This document shows, piece after piece, positions 10,816-18,920 of a stretch of DNA of 64,000 nt. The position numbers and the translations under genes are program-made. The stretch comes from Salipiger bermudensis HTCC2601 (GTDB taxonomy: Bacteria > Pseudomonadota > Alphaproteobacteria > Rhodobacterales > Rhodobacteraceae). The notes under the pieces were generated by a model. The model had not been told where the DNA came from. It saw only the letters and a program-made list of their open reading frames with translations, and searched no databases. The DNA lies in NCBI RefSeq assembly GCF_000153725.1, contig NZ_DS022277.1, positions 1-64,000 on the forward strand, given 5' to 3'. Position 1 is the stretch's first letter; every line of letters starts with the position of its first letter.

Positions 10816-12459
10816 TCAGCTCCAGCTCCAGTCCTGCATGTTCCAGAAGGTGATGCGGACGTTGATGTTGGGGGTGTAGCCCGCCATCTGCTCGTCGTGG
10901 CCGCGCACCTCGTTGCGCTGGAACAGCGGTAGGAAGGGCAGCTCTTCGCGCACAAGTGCTTGGATCTCTTCGTAGATGGGCTTGCGCGCTTCGGGGGACA
11001 CGGTGGTCGCACCCTCGGCCAGAAGCTCGTCGATGCGCGGATTCGAGTATTGGAAGGTGTTCTGACCGGCACCGCCCTGTGCGTTGATCGCCTCGGTGTG
11101 GAAGTAGTCGCGGGTGTCCGGGTCGGGGCCCGTCAGGAAGATGATCCCGGCCACCGCCATGTCGAACTGCGACTGCATCCAGTGATCCGCCCACATCACT
11201 GCCGGCGGCAGGTTCGAGATGCTCATCTCGATGCCCATGTCGCGCCAGCTTTGCTGCAGGAACTGCTGAAGCTGCTCGCGGGTGTGGTTGCCGGCGGTGG
11301 TCGAGCACACGAAACTCAGTCGCTCGCCGTCCTTCTCGCGGATGCCGTCAGAGCCGACGACCCAGCCCGCTTCCTCGAGCAGGGCGATGCCCGCCTCGGG
11401 ATCGTAGACATGCTCGGGCAGGCTCTCGTTGTAGTAGAAGCTCTGCTGCGGCATGTAGGTTTCGGTCGCGGTCGGCAGCCCGTAGTAGAGCGCGTCGATC
11501 ACCGTGGCCTTGTCGACGCCGAGATAGAGCGCCTCGCGCACGGCCGGGTCGGCCAGCACCGGGTTGCCCACGTTGAGCGACAGGGTTTCGACGGTGCCCA
11601 CGGGCACCAGCTCGACCGTCTTACCTGACAGCTCCGAAGCTTCGGCGTAGTGGTCCGGCGCGATGCCCTGCAGGGCGATCACGTCGATGTCGCCGGTGCG
11701 GAACTGGGTATAGAGCACCGTGAGGTCGGGCACGTAGCGAACCACGACACGCTCGATCTGCGCCTTGTTGCCGTGGTAGTCGGGGTTGGCGACCAGCTGG
11801 ATATTGTCGCCCGGAGCGCGGCTGTCCCAGACGAAGGGGCCTGTGCCGATCGGGCTCTGGTTGAATGGCGCCTCGTTCGGATCTTCGCCCTCGAAGGCAT
11901 GCGCGGGGACGATCATCGTCCAGCTCAGGATCGCCATGTAAGGCGCGAAGGCCGACGACATCTTCCAGGTCAGCTCGGTGTCCGACACCACGGTGATCTC
12001 TTCGATCAGTTCGTGACCGGTGCGGCGTGCGGCGCGGAAGTCGGGATTGGTCTGAAGTTCGAGAGTGAACTTCACGTCCTCGGCGGTCAGCGGGGTGCCA
12101 TCGTGCCAGGTCACGCCCTCCTTGAGGCTGATCCGCCATTCGGTGCCATCCTCGGAGATGCCGCCATTCTCAACGGTGGGCACCTCGGTGACGAGCCGCG
12201 GCGCGAAGGAGCCGTCGGGTTCGACCGAGAAGAGCGGATCGAAGAGAGCCCAGTGGATGCCCTCATCCACCTCGATGTGCAGCAGGTGCGGGTTGAACAC
12301 CGTCGGTTCCTGGCTGATGCCGACGATCACCTGGCCGGTGGCTTGGGCGCGGGCGGTGCCGGGCAGCGACGATAGTCCCAGCCCTGCGGCGCCCATCAGC
12401 GTCATGCCGAGGAAGCCCCGCCGGGACGGGTGCGCAAAATCGTTTCCAGTGTTGGTCAT
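10816..12459 (-). CDS. ABC transporter substrate-binding protein, SBP_bac_5 family, Tat-exported
   Basis: A 547-residue periplasmic binding protein of the peptide/opine/nickel type. The N-terminus has a twin-arginine signal, SRRGFLGMT followed by a hydrophobic stretch and LPGTARAQA, so export of a folded protein is expected. The mature part shows the family features EWRISLKEGVTWHDGTPLTA and DVKFTLE. Flanking FAD amine oxidases hint that the ligand is an N-substituted amino acid, opine-like compound or peptide rather than a nickel complex, but this is inference. It is the first transporter gene after the enzyme genes, with a 111-base gap from the DadA-like gene. Confidence 0.9.
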   Translation of the reverse strand: MTNTGNDFAHPSRRGFLGMTLMGAAGLGLSSLPGTARAQATGQVIVGISQEPTVFNPHLLHIEVDEGIHWALFDPLFSVEPDGSFAPRLVTEVPTVENGGISEDGTEWRISLKEGVTWHDGTPLTAEDVKFTLELQTNPDFRAARRTGHELIEEITVVSDTELTWKMSSAFAPYMAILSWTMIVPAHAFEGEDPNEAPFNQSPIGTGPFVWDSRAPGDNIQLVANPDYHGNKAQIERVVVRYVPDLTVLYTQFRTGDIDVIALQGIAPDHYAEASELSGKTVELVPVGTVETLSLNVGNPVLADPAVREALYLGVDKATVIDALYYGLPTATETYMPQQSFYYNESLPEHVYDPEAGIALLEEAGWVVGSDGIREKDGERLSFVCSTTAGNHTREQLQQFLQQSWRDMGIEMSISNLPPAVMWADHWMQSQFDMAVAGIIFLTGPDPDTRDYFHTEAINAQGGAGQNTFQYSNPRIDELLAEGATTVSPEARKPIYEEIQALVREELPFLPLFQRNEVRGHDEQMAGYTPNINVRITFWNMQDWSWS

Positions 12460-12570
12460 TCAAAAGATCCCTGTTTCGGTCTTTGTTGAGTGGTCAGATC
12501 ATTCGATCTCGGGGTGGCGCTTCTTCTGGCGCCCTTCGCGACGCCCCGGCGCGCGGCCGGGGCGGGCAAG

Positions 12571-13902
12571 TCAGAACCCGTCGTCCGGTTTCAGTGGAGT
12601 GCCGTCGGAGAAGCGGGAAAAACGGAAATGATGCGGATCGACGCAGGGTGTACGCCCGGTGATGATCTCGGACATCAGCTTGCCGGCGGCCGGACCGATG
12701 CCGAAGCCGTGCCCGGAAAAGCCGGTTGCCATGAAGAAGCCGGGCAGGGCATCCACACCGGAGATCACCGGCACTGCGTCCGGGGTCACGTCGATGTAGC
12801 CCGCCCAGGACTGCCGGGGCTTGGCCTTGGCGAAGATCGGGAAGGCCTCGGCGGCGGCCTTGAGGGTGGTCCTCACCACCTTGGGATGCGGCTTGGGGTC
12901 GAGGACGCGGGTATATTCGAAGGGCGTCGGCTCGTCGTTCCGCCACTTGCGCGCATAGGAGGCCTCCTGCGCGAAGCGCGGCCCGAAGCGCAGGCGAAGG
13001 TCGCGCCACTGGTGCTGCATCGCCGGGAGGTACTTGAATGCCAGCCGAAAGCTGTCGGGGACGATGTCCACCACGTTGACCGATCCCGAGGCTAGCGAAT
13101 AGCCGCCGTCTCTGCGCTTGCGGAAAGCGAAATCACGGGTCCAGTATGCCGCCTCGGGGCCACCCTCGAGCGGCTCGGTGCGGACCACGGTGTTCATCAC
13201 CTTGAGTTGTGGGAAGTCGATGTCGAGGTTGCCCGAGAACAGCCGCGACCATGCGCCGCCCGCCAGCACCACCGCGTCGCAGGCGATCGGGCCGCGCTCG
13301 GTGATGACGCCGCTGATGTTTCCGGCGCTGGTCTCGACCCCGCGCACGGCGCATTCGGTGAGGATCGCCGCGCCCCTTTCGCGGGCGGCTTCGGCAATCG
13401 CGGGTGCCGCAAGCTGCGGCTCGGCGCGACCATCGGCCCCGGTGAAGAGCCCGCCTTTCACATCATCTTCGCACCCCGGTATCACCGCATCGAACTCGGC
13501 GCCCGAGACCATGCGGCAATCGAACTGGTAGGGCTTGAGGTGCTCGCTCCAGCGCTCGTACTGCGCCATCTGCTTGTCGGTGCGGCAGGCGAACATGATG
13601 CCGGCCTTCTTGTAGCCCAGCTCGCGGCCCGTCCGCTCGTTCATTCCGGGCCAGAGGCGCAGCGCTTCGGCCATCAACGGGATCTCGCGCGGGTCCCGGC
13701 GCGAGATCCGCACCCAGCCCCAGTTGCGCGAGCTCTGCTCCTGACCGATGCCGCCCTTTTCGCACAGCGCGACGCGCAGGCCCTTCTCGGACAGTTCGAG
13801 CGCGGTGGAGGTGCCGACGATACCGCCGCCGATGACCACCACGTCAACCTTATCAGGCAGCGCTTCGTCTCCGTGAACCGGTGTGACACGAGGTCCGGGC
13901 AT
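12571..13902 (-). CDS. DadA-like FAD-dependent oxidoreductase (DAO family)
   Basis: A 443-residue flavoprotein related to D-amino-acid dehydrogenases and sarcosine/glycine oxidases. The FAD fold begins with DVVVIGGGIVGTSTALELSE near residue 20, followed by EKGGIGQEQSSRNWGWVR. The C-terminal flavin segment is FFMATGFSGHGFGIGPAAGK. It lacks a signal peptide, so it is cytoplasmic or membrane-associated from inside. The start at 13902 overlaps the stop of the upstream SDR by one base (TGATG), indicating coupling. It would deaminate or dealkylate the compound brought in by the neighbouring importer. A second, distinct DAO-family protein closes the same operon. Confidence 0.82.
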   Translation of the reverse strand: MPGPRVTPVHGDEALPDKVDVVVIGGGIVGTSTALELSEKGLRVALCEKGGIGQEQSSRNWGWVRISRRDPREIPLMAEALRLWPGMNERTGRELGYKKAGIMFACRTDKQMAQYERWSEHLKPYQFDCRMVSGAEFDAVIPGCEDDVKGGLFTGADGRAEPQLAAPAIAEAARERGAAILTECAVRGVETSAGNISGVITERGPIACDAVVLAGGAWSRLFSGNLDIDFPQLKVMNTVVRTEPLEGGPEAAYWTRDFAFRKRRDGGYSLASGSVNVVDIVPDSFRLAFKYLPAMQHQWRDLRLRFGPRFAQEASYARKWRNDEPTPFEYTRVLDPKPHPKVVRTTLKAAAEAFPIFAKAKPRQSWAGYIDVTPDAVPVISGVDALPGFFMATGFSGHGFGIGPAAGKLMSEIITGRTPCVDPHHFRFSRFSDGTPLKPDDGF

Positions 13903-14603
13903 CAGTGTATTCCATCTGGTTGGCAGTTAAGCGTGATTTCGGCCTGACACAGCGTGCTGGGCGTCTCGATCGTGTTGAGCGTCAGCGCGGCAAGGTCAGA
14001 AACCTGCGTCATGTCCTCCGGGGAATACCCACCGTCAGCCGCCGACAGGCCCATGTCGGTGGCGACGAGGCCGGGGCAGATCGCGGTTGCGCGGATGCCA
14101 TGATCCCAACCTTCGTGTCTTAGCGCATGCGCCAGCCCCACGGCGGCGAACTTGGAGAAGGCGTAGAGACCGGAGCGCTGCGACTTGACCCGTTTTCCGG
14201 ACAGCGACGCCATCACCACGATGCGCCCGTCTCCACTGTCGATGAGCGGCAGCCACGCCGCCGCCGCCAGCCGGCGCGGAGCATGTGCGTTGACCTCGAA
14301 TAGACGCAGCACCGCCGCATCGTCCTGCGTGACAATGGTGTCGTGATCGAGCAGCCCGGCGCAGGCCACAACCGCATCGATGCGGCCATGCCGCTGCATG
14401 ACACCCTCGACCCAAGCGGCCTCGCCGGCGGTGGTGGCATCATATGTCACCGCCTCGGCGCTCTTCGCCGCTAGCTCTTGCGGCAGTGCTGCCTCGCCGC
14501 GCAGCCCCAGCGATACGAACCAGCCTCGCCGTGCGGCCTCGAGTGCTATGCCAAGGCCAATACCGCGCGATCCGCCGGTCAAGAGCATGACTTTCCTGGT
14601 CAT
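13902..14603 (-). CDS. short-chain dehydrogenase/reductase
   Basis: A 233-residue classical SDR. The cofactor motif is LTGGSRGIGLGIALEAARRG at the N-terminus, the VACAGLL segment takes the place of NNAG, and the catalytic residues are the Ser of VVMASLSGK and the YAFSK Tyr/Lys pair. The Lys/Arg-free region after the second strand does not settle NADH versus NADPH. The ATG ending at 14603 overlaps the MarR stop, so the gene is co-transcribed and coupled with its regulator. It could reduce the carbonyl product of the two FAD oxidases or oxidise an alcohol group. The substrate is unknown. Confidence 0.85.
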   Translation of the reverse strand: MTRKVMLLTGGSRGIGLGIALEAARRGWFVSLGLRGEAALPQELAAKSAEAVTYDATTAGEAAWVEGVMQRHGRIDAVVACAGLLDHDTIVTQDDAAVLRLFEVNAHAPRRLAAAAWLPLIDSGDGRIVVMASLSGKRVKSQRSGLYAFSKFAAVGLAHALRHEGWDHGIRATAICPGLVATDMGLSAADGGYSPEDMTQVSDLAALTLNTIETPSTLCQAEITLNCQPDGIH

Positions 14604-15106
14604 CACCGGCTCCTCTTCCAATCTAGCCCCTTGTGCCGTTCGATGTACGCGTTCGAGATCTTGCGCAGCAGCGCCACGGTCTGCGCGTGCTCTTCCGGGC
14701 TCAGCATCCAGAAGGCTTCCTCGCGCTCGCGGCCAACGATGGCGCGCACCTCGTCGAGCACCTCGCGGCCCCTGTCGGTGATGAAGAGTTGCTGGCGCCG
14801 CCGCGTCTCTGGGTCGGGCCGCCGGTCAAGCAAACCTTCGCTGATCAGCTTCTCGACAAGGCGCGTCATGGCTGGCGCGTCCTTGCCGGCGAACTGGCGG
14901 ATCTCCGAGGCGGTGATGCCGGGCTGGTGGAACACGATGAACAGGGTCGAGACCTTGCCCGTGCCGCCAGCCACCGGAAGCCCGGCGAACTTCTTTTCAA
15001 GGTCGCGTGACACCCAGAGGTTCAGCACCCGGATGTAATAGCTGATCGCGCTGCTGAGGCAGTCGATCTCCAGCTCGTCGAAGCAATCCTTTGGGCGGTC
15101 AGTCAT
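14603..15106 (-). CDS. MarR-family transcriptional regulator
   Basis: A 167-residue winged-helix regulator. The recognition region is PGITASEIRQFAGKDAPAMTRLVEKL and the wing is GLLDRRPDPETRRRQQLFITDRG, both classical for MarR. The C-terminal dimerisation helix ends in ISNAYIERHKGLDW. Of two adjacent ATGs, the one ending at 15106 has better spacing from the AGG upstream. It heads the whole minus-strand operon and most likely represses it by binding the palindromes at 15190-15216. The inducer is probably the imported substrate or a metabolite. Confidence 0.9.
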   Translation of the reverse strand: MTDRPKDCFDELEIDCLSSAISYYIRVLNLWVSRDLEKKFAGLPVAGGTGKVSTLFIVFHQPGITASEIRQFAGKDAPAMTRLVEKLISEGLLDRRPDPETRRRQQLFITDRGREVLDEVRAIVGREREEAFWMLSPEEHAQTVALLRKISNAYIERHKGLDWKRSR

Positions 15107-15176
15107 CATCACCTGCTTCCAAACACGTTTTACCGATCGCGCCGCACGCGGGGTCCGGGCGGCACATGTCAAACGA

Positions 15177-15216
15177 TTGTCGATTGCAGTTGTCATCGAC
15201 AAGTTGTTTTCGACAA
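15177..15216. promoter_or_regulatory. MarR operator candidates: two 13-bp palindromes and a half-site
   Basis: TTGTCATCGACAA (15190-15202) is a TTGTC-N3-GACAA palindrome. TTGTTTTCGACAA (15204-15216) is nearly the same, 14 bases away, and a TTGTCGAT half-site lies at 15177-15184. They start about 70 bases upstream of the marR start and are the only such repeats nearby. The arrangement fits two MarR dimers over the operon promoter. Confidence 0.6.
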
Positions 15217-15632
15217 TTTGCCGGACCGGGGCGCGGAACTGCCGCGAAAGCGGATAAACGGCTAAAGAATGTGCGGATGGCGTACGGCTTTCGGGGGCTC
15301 GGGTGGGAGAGACGACCATCGCCACCACCCGGTCCCTGCAGGCCAACTTCCGGCGGTCACGTCATCCAGTCGGTCGAAGGGGGGATGGATCCGGCCCGGA
15401 AGCCGACAACGCGCGCCAAGCGGTGCGCTGCGGTCGAGGGGGGGGCAGCGCATCTCGAGGCAGCAGGCCTGAAAGGTCGAAACCACTGGCGGGACGCAGC
15501 TCACCCGCCACGTCCATTTTGTTCAAAGCGCCGCTCAGGAACGTTCAATACCCCGGCGCATGCCCGTGATACCCTTGTTCTACAGAACCGGTCCGCAGAG
15601 CCTTGCAGATGCGATCAGCCAGGCCCGCAGGC
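15217..15632 (+). other. gene-free stretch upstream of the MarR operon
   Basis: I see no frame with recognisable protein features on either strand. The stretch has G- and C-runs (GGGGGGG near 15440) and separates the MarR promoter from the decayed integrative element. It may contain the original attachment junction of that element. No tRNA was recognised. Confidence 0.35.
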
Positions 15633-15842
15633 TTAGCGGCGTGCCTTCGCTTGGTCGATGACAGTAAGGATGTCGGATTGCGCCCAGCGCGAGGCGGAAC
15701 CGAGCTTTATGGGCTTTGGGATCGAGCCATCAGCGACCCGTCGCCAGAAAGTCGGGACGCTGATGGATAGAAGGTCAGCCGCTTCGCGGACCTCCGGGAG
15801 GGGGTCGATATTGGTAGCGGTCGAGAGTGTAGAGTTGGTCAT
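15633..15842 (-). CDS. AlpA-like excisionase/regulator, short HTH protein
   Basis: A 69-residue protein of the MerR-like AlpA/excisionase type. The HTH is seen in VREAADLLSISVPTFWRRVADGSIPKPIKLG, followed by SASRWAQSDILTVIDQAK, the usual helix-wing-strand order of phage AlpA proteins that control integrase or excision. The ATG ending at 15842 is used; an in-frame GTG three codons upstream is possible. It lies downstream of the integrase remnant and a hypothetical gene in the same orientation, as expected for the end of an integrative element. Confidence 0.8.
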   Translation of the reverse strand: MTNSTLSTATNIDPLPEVREAADLLSISVPTFWRRVADGSIPKPIKLGSASRWAQSDILTVIDQAKARR

Positions 15843-15939
15843 GAGGCCCACAGCTTCGTTCTGATGGAGGTTGACTCACCAAAAGCAGAAGCGTGCGGAC
15901 CGGCCCAGTCAGGAGAAAAGATTATGGGTCAGAAAACCC

Positions 15940-16599
15940 TCAGATAACGAAAGCTCGCTCATCTTCGGTCAGAGAGTAGAGGCCTGGCAGCGGGGAGGGG
16001 GCAAAGCAGTCGGGGATTCTCCATGGATTCCACTCGAACCCTGACTTATCTGCGATCACGTCGATTTCTTGCTCGAAAGACCTCGCGTTCGACAGGAAAA
16101 CTGTGAATGCGGCTGCGTCGTTCTCAAACTCCTCTGGGCCCGGGGTCGACCATCGCAGTGCAGCCTCGAGGTGGGCTGTGTTGATCCAACGCTCGAACTC
16201 CGCCTGAAGCACGGTGGTCATGGAGAGCTCATCTTGCCTGCCTCCTTCGTCACGTAGAGCCTTCGCAACGAGACGGTATGCGTTCGCACGAGTTAGAGGC
16301 AGCCCCTCGAACCTCAGGCGCATGAGCTCCACGATGATCATCGCGGCGTGCCTTCTCTCGGTCCAGAAGCGCTTGCGCCGAAGATACTTCGCCTCGACGA
16401 CCTGGTCGAAATCGCTAAGTGGCGCGGAATTGTCGGAGTTGAGGGTCATGTGCCGCCATACCTGCGTGACAAGCTCTTCGCCTTCGCTCTCAGGTATAGA
16501 GAGGCGCGCCAGCGTGAAAAGGTCGGGCCTTTCGATGAGCTCCCTGTTCTCATCAAGGATCGGAAGGACGCGTGACGCGTGCATAGGTTTGATTGTCAT
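15940..16599 (-). CDS. hypothetical protein of integrative element
   Basis: A 219-residue protein of unknown function. It has no signal peptide or membrane segment. The sequence is rich in charged residues and contains SMTTVLQAEFERWINTAHLEAALRW, which looks helical. The start codon overlaps the stop of the integrase remnant by ATGA (16596-16599), so it was translationally coupled to the integrase. Base composition is less GC-rich than the flanking operons, consistent with recent acquisition. Its position suggests an accessory role in integration or excision, or a cargo gene, but nothing in the sequence proves either. Confidence 0.6.
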   Translation of the reverse strand: MTIKPMHASRVLPILDENRELIERPDLFTLARLSIPESEGEELVTQVWRHMTLNSDNSAPLSDFDQVVEAKYLRRKRFWTERRHAAMIIVELMRLRFEGLPLTRANAYRLVAKALRDEGGRQDELSMTTVLQAEFERWINTAHLEAALRWSTPGPEEFENDAAAFTVFLSNARSFEQEIDVIADKSGFEWNPWRIPDCFAPSPLPGLYSLTEDERAFVI

Positions 16600-17249
16600 T
16601 CTATCGCAAGTTTGACTGCGGCGCAGGGTGCGCCGGTTAAGTGTGCCGCCCAACGCTCAAGCAAGGCACGGCGCTGGTCGAGGTAGTCCGTTCGTCTATA
16701 GGCGCGTTCCACATGCCCTCCTACCACGTGGCCGAGGATGGTCTCCCCGACTTCGTGCCGGGCATCCGTTGCCTCGGCCAGCCAGTCACGCAGGCTGGAC
16801 CGAAAGCCGTGCGGGCGTTCATCCATCCCCCTGCGCTCCATGAGCTGCGCCATCGTCGCGTCGGATATGACTCTCTTGCGGGTTCCGGGGAAAAGGAAGC
16901 CATCTCGCGCATGCCGGTTCGCCTCCGTGATGACCTCCTGTGCTTCTAAAGAAAGCGGCACCCGGAAATCAGACGTGGCGCCCCTGCGGCCTTTGATCTG
17001 TTCTGCCGGAATGGTCCACGTATCGCCGTCGATCTGGTCAAGGTGCATGAAGCGTATTGGCCTCGACCGTACGCCGGTGAGCATCAAGAGCCGCAAGGCC
17101 AGATGGGTTACGGATCCTTCCGCCAAGCTCTGGTAGAAGGCAGGCGCCTCGCTCCAGGGGACTGAAGGGATGTTCTTGGCGGTGTGTCGCGGTTTGCCGA
17201 GAAGAGCTCTGGCTTTTTCCGGAGCCTGGGTGTCTACGTCAAGCCCTCA
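16596..17249 (-). pseudogene. tyrosine recombinase (phage-type integrase), N-terminus lost
   Basis: The catalytic half of a tyrosine integrase remains. LTGVRSRPIRFMHLDQID has the first Arg, PHGFRSSLRDWLAEAT the H-x-x-R pair, LGHVVGGHVERAYRR the second His region, and the Tyr nucleophile is in TDYLDQRRALLERWAAHL. An ATG exists at 17126, but the frame continues upstream through ARALLGKPRHTAKNIPSVPW, the usual linker before the catalytic domain. The coding sequence stops abruptly at the IS5 left end (17250). The SAM-like core-binding and Arm domains are missing and are not found on the far side of the IS. The gene is therefore broken. Confidence 0.85.
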
Positions 17250-18603
17250 CAGGCTGCTGAAAAACTCTCGCCTCGACGCCTGACGTGGAACATGATTCAC
17301 CGTAACCACTACGATGGTGGCGGAGTGTGGGATGCGTGGATCAGATCAGGTGACGGGCTCGCTGTTCAGCTACGTCGATCTCGAGGAGCGCATTCCAGTG
17401 CGATACCCGCTTCGCAAGATCAGGGCCGTCGTCAACGACGCACTGCGCTTCCTGGATGCAGAGTTCGACCGGCTTTACGCGGGTGAGGGCCGCCCCTCGA
17501 TCGCGCCGGAACGATTGATCCGGGCCAGCCTGCTGCAAATCCTCTACTCGATCCGGTCCGAGCGGCAGCTCATGGAGCAGATGGACTACAACTTGCTGTT
17601 CCGCTGGTTCGTGGGCCTTGGGATCGATGACGTTGTCTGGGTCCCGACCGTGTTCACGAAGAACCACGACCGGCTGCTGACCACGGACATGTCGCGCAAG
17701 ATCATGGCCGCCATTCTGGCGCATCGCGAGGTGGCACCGCTGCTGTCGGACGACCATTTCTCGGTCGACGGCACCCTTGTGAAGGCCTGGGCGTCGATGA
17801 AGAGTTTCCAGCCGAAGGAAAGAGCGACGTTGGGCGGGGACGAGGGTCCCGGCGATCCGCCAGATGGCAGCGCGCCGCCCACATCTTCCTCTGACCAGTC
17901 CACCGTCGAGCCCGACCCGATGACCCGCCCCACACGCCGCAACCGTAACGCCGAAGTCGACTTCCGTGGCGAACGACGGTCGAACGCGACCCATGCTTCG
18001 ATGACCGATCCGGAGGCCCGGCTGTTCAAGACCCCCCGGCGCCGGCGCCATGCTGTGCTTCATGGGGCACAGCATGATGGAGAACCGCTCCGGCCTGATC
18101 GTGCAGGCCGACCTGACGCGGGCGGACGGCCACGCCGAGCGGCGTGCTGCCATCGACATGCCTCACCGCCACTCGCCGGGATCGACCCGGCGCCTGACCC
18201 TGGCAGCGGACCGCGGTTACGACAGCGCCGACTTCGTCGCCGAGCTGCGCCAAATGGTGGTCACGCCGCATGTCGCCCAGAAGTCTCGACACTCCGCCAT
18301 CGACGGCAGAACCACCCGGCACCCCGGCTACGCCAAGTCACAGCGGCGCCGGAAGAAGATCGAGGAACCTTTCGGCTGGACCAAAACCGTCGGTGGCATG
18401 GCGCAGCCCCTGTACCGCGGCATCGAGCGCGTATGGGCCCGCTTCACCTTGGCGATGGCGGCCTGCAACCTCGCGAGGCTGCCGAAACTGCTCGCCAACT
18501 GAGCCGGCAAGCGGCTACTCGGACTGCCGGTTCGCAAACCAGGCCGCATCGAGCTCCTGCTCAAGGGAAACCCTTCCTCAAGGCAGACCTTTTCAGCGGC
18601 CTG
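17250..18603. mobile_element. IS5-family insertion sequence interrupting the integrase
   Basis: The left end CAGGCTGCTGAAAAACTCT (from 17250) and the reverse complement of the right end CAGGCCGCTGAAAAGGTCT (to 18603) form an imperfect terminal inverted repeat. One frameshifted transposase gene lies within. The left end abuts the truncated integrase reading frame. Confidence 0.75.
17332..18502 (+). pseudogene. IS5-family transposase, frameshifted at a C-run
   Basis: The first part, from the ATG at 17332, carries DUF772-type N-terminal sequence (PSIAPERLIRASLLQILYSI) and the first catalytic block HFSVDGTLVKAWASMKSF. After EARLFKT the frame is lost. The missing part continues one base out of register from 18050: MLCFMGHSMMENRSGLIVQA, then LTLAADRGYDSADF with the second Asp, and RRKKIEEPFGWTKT with the Glu, ending at 18502. 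Six C residues occur at the junction (about 18030-18035). Removing one restores a continuous KTPGAGAMLCFMGH reading. So either an indel or a sequencing error split the gene. Programmed frameshifting is possible but the site lacks a known slippery motif. Confidence 0.85.
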
Positions 18604-18867
18604 TTAGGTGCGCCCCAGAGCCGACGGCCTCTTGGCTGATCGTCACAAGGGGGGGGAGCCATGATGCGCTTCCCCCCAAAAAAGGCTTGGGCAGGGAAGG
18701 TCTTTCGCTCTCGCGGGCAGGGGAGTGCACATAAGCCCTCCGCGCGAACAGTCGGTTCCGTGGGTGCCCGCGGCACGTCGGCGCCCATCCCTTTCTTCGC
18801 AGGATACAGCCTGTTCTCCGCGCTGTCCGCTCAGCGCTTCCGAACCGGCCTCGGAAAGAGACAGGAA
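18604..18867 (+). other. intergenic, nothing recognised
   Basis: This is sequence between the IS5 right end and the terminator of the flavoprotein gene. No frame shows conserved features. The integrase N-terminus was searched for here and not found, so the IS insertion was accompanied by loss or rearrangement. Confidence 0.35.
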
Positions 18868-18896
18868 CGGCCCCGCAGCGTCGTGCTGCGGGGCCG
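18868..18896 (-). terminator. terminator of the KstD-like flavoprotein gene
   Basis: CGGCCCCGCAGC pairs with GCTGCGGGGCCG around a GTCGT loop. It lies 25 bases beyond the stop codon of the 18921-20630 gene and is followed on the minus strand by a pyrimidine-rich TTCCTGTCTCTTTCC. Confidence 0.75.
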
Positions 18897-18920
18897 CTCT
18901 CTTGTGGATGTGTACCGGGA

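Noticed and set aside
17332-18502. Programmed frameshift in the IS5 transposase
   Set aside because: The switch is a plain C-run without a slippery heptamer or a visible downstream structure; a simple indel or sequencing error explains it better.
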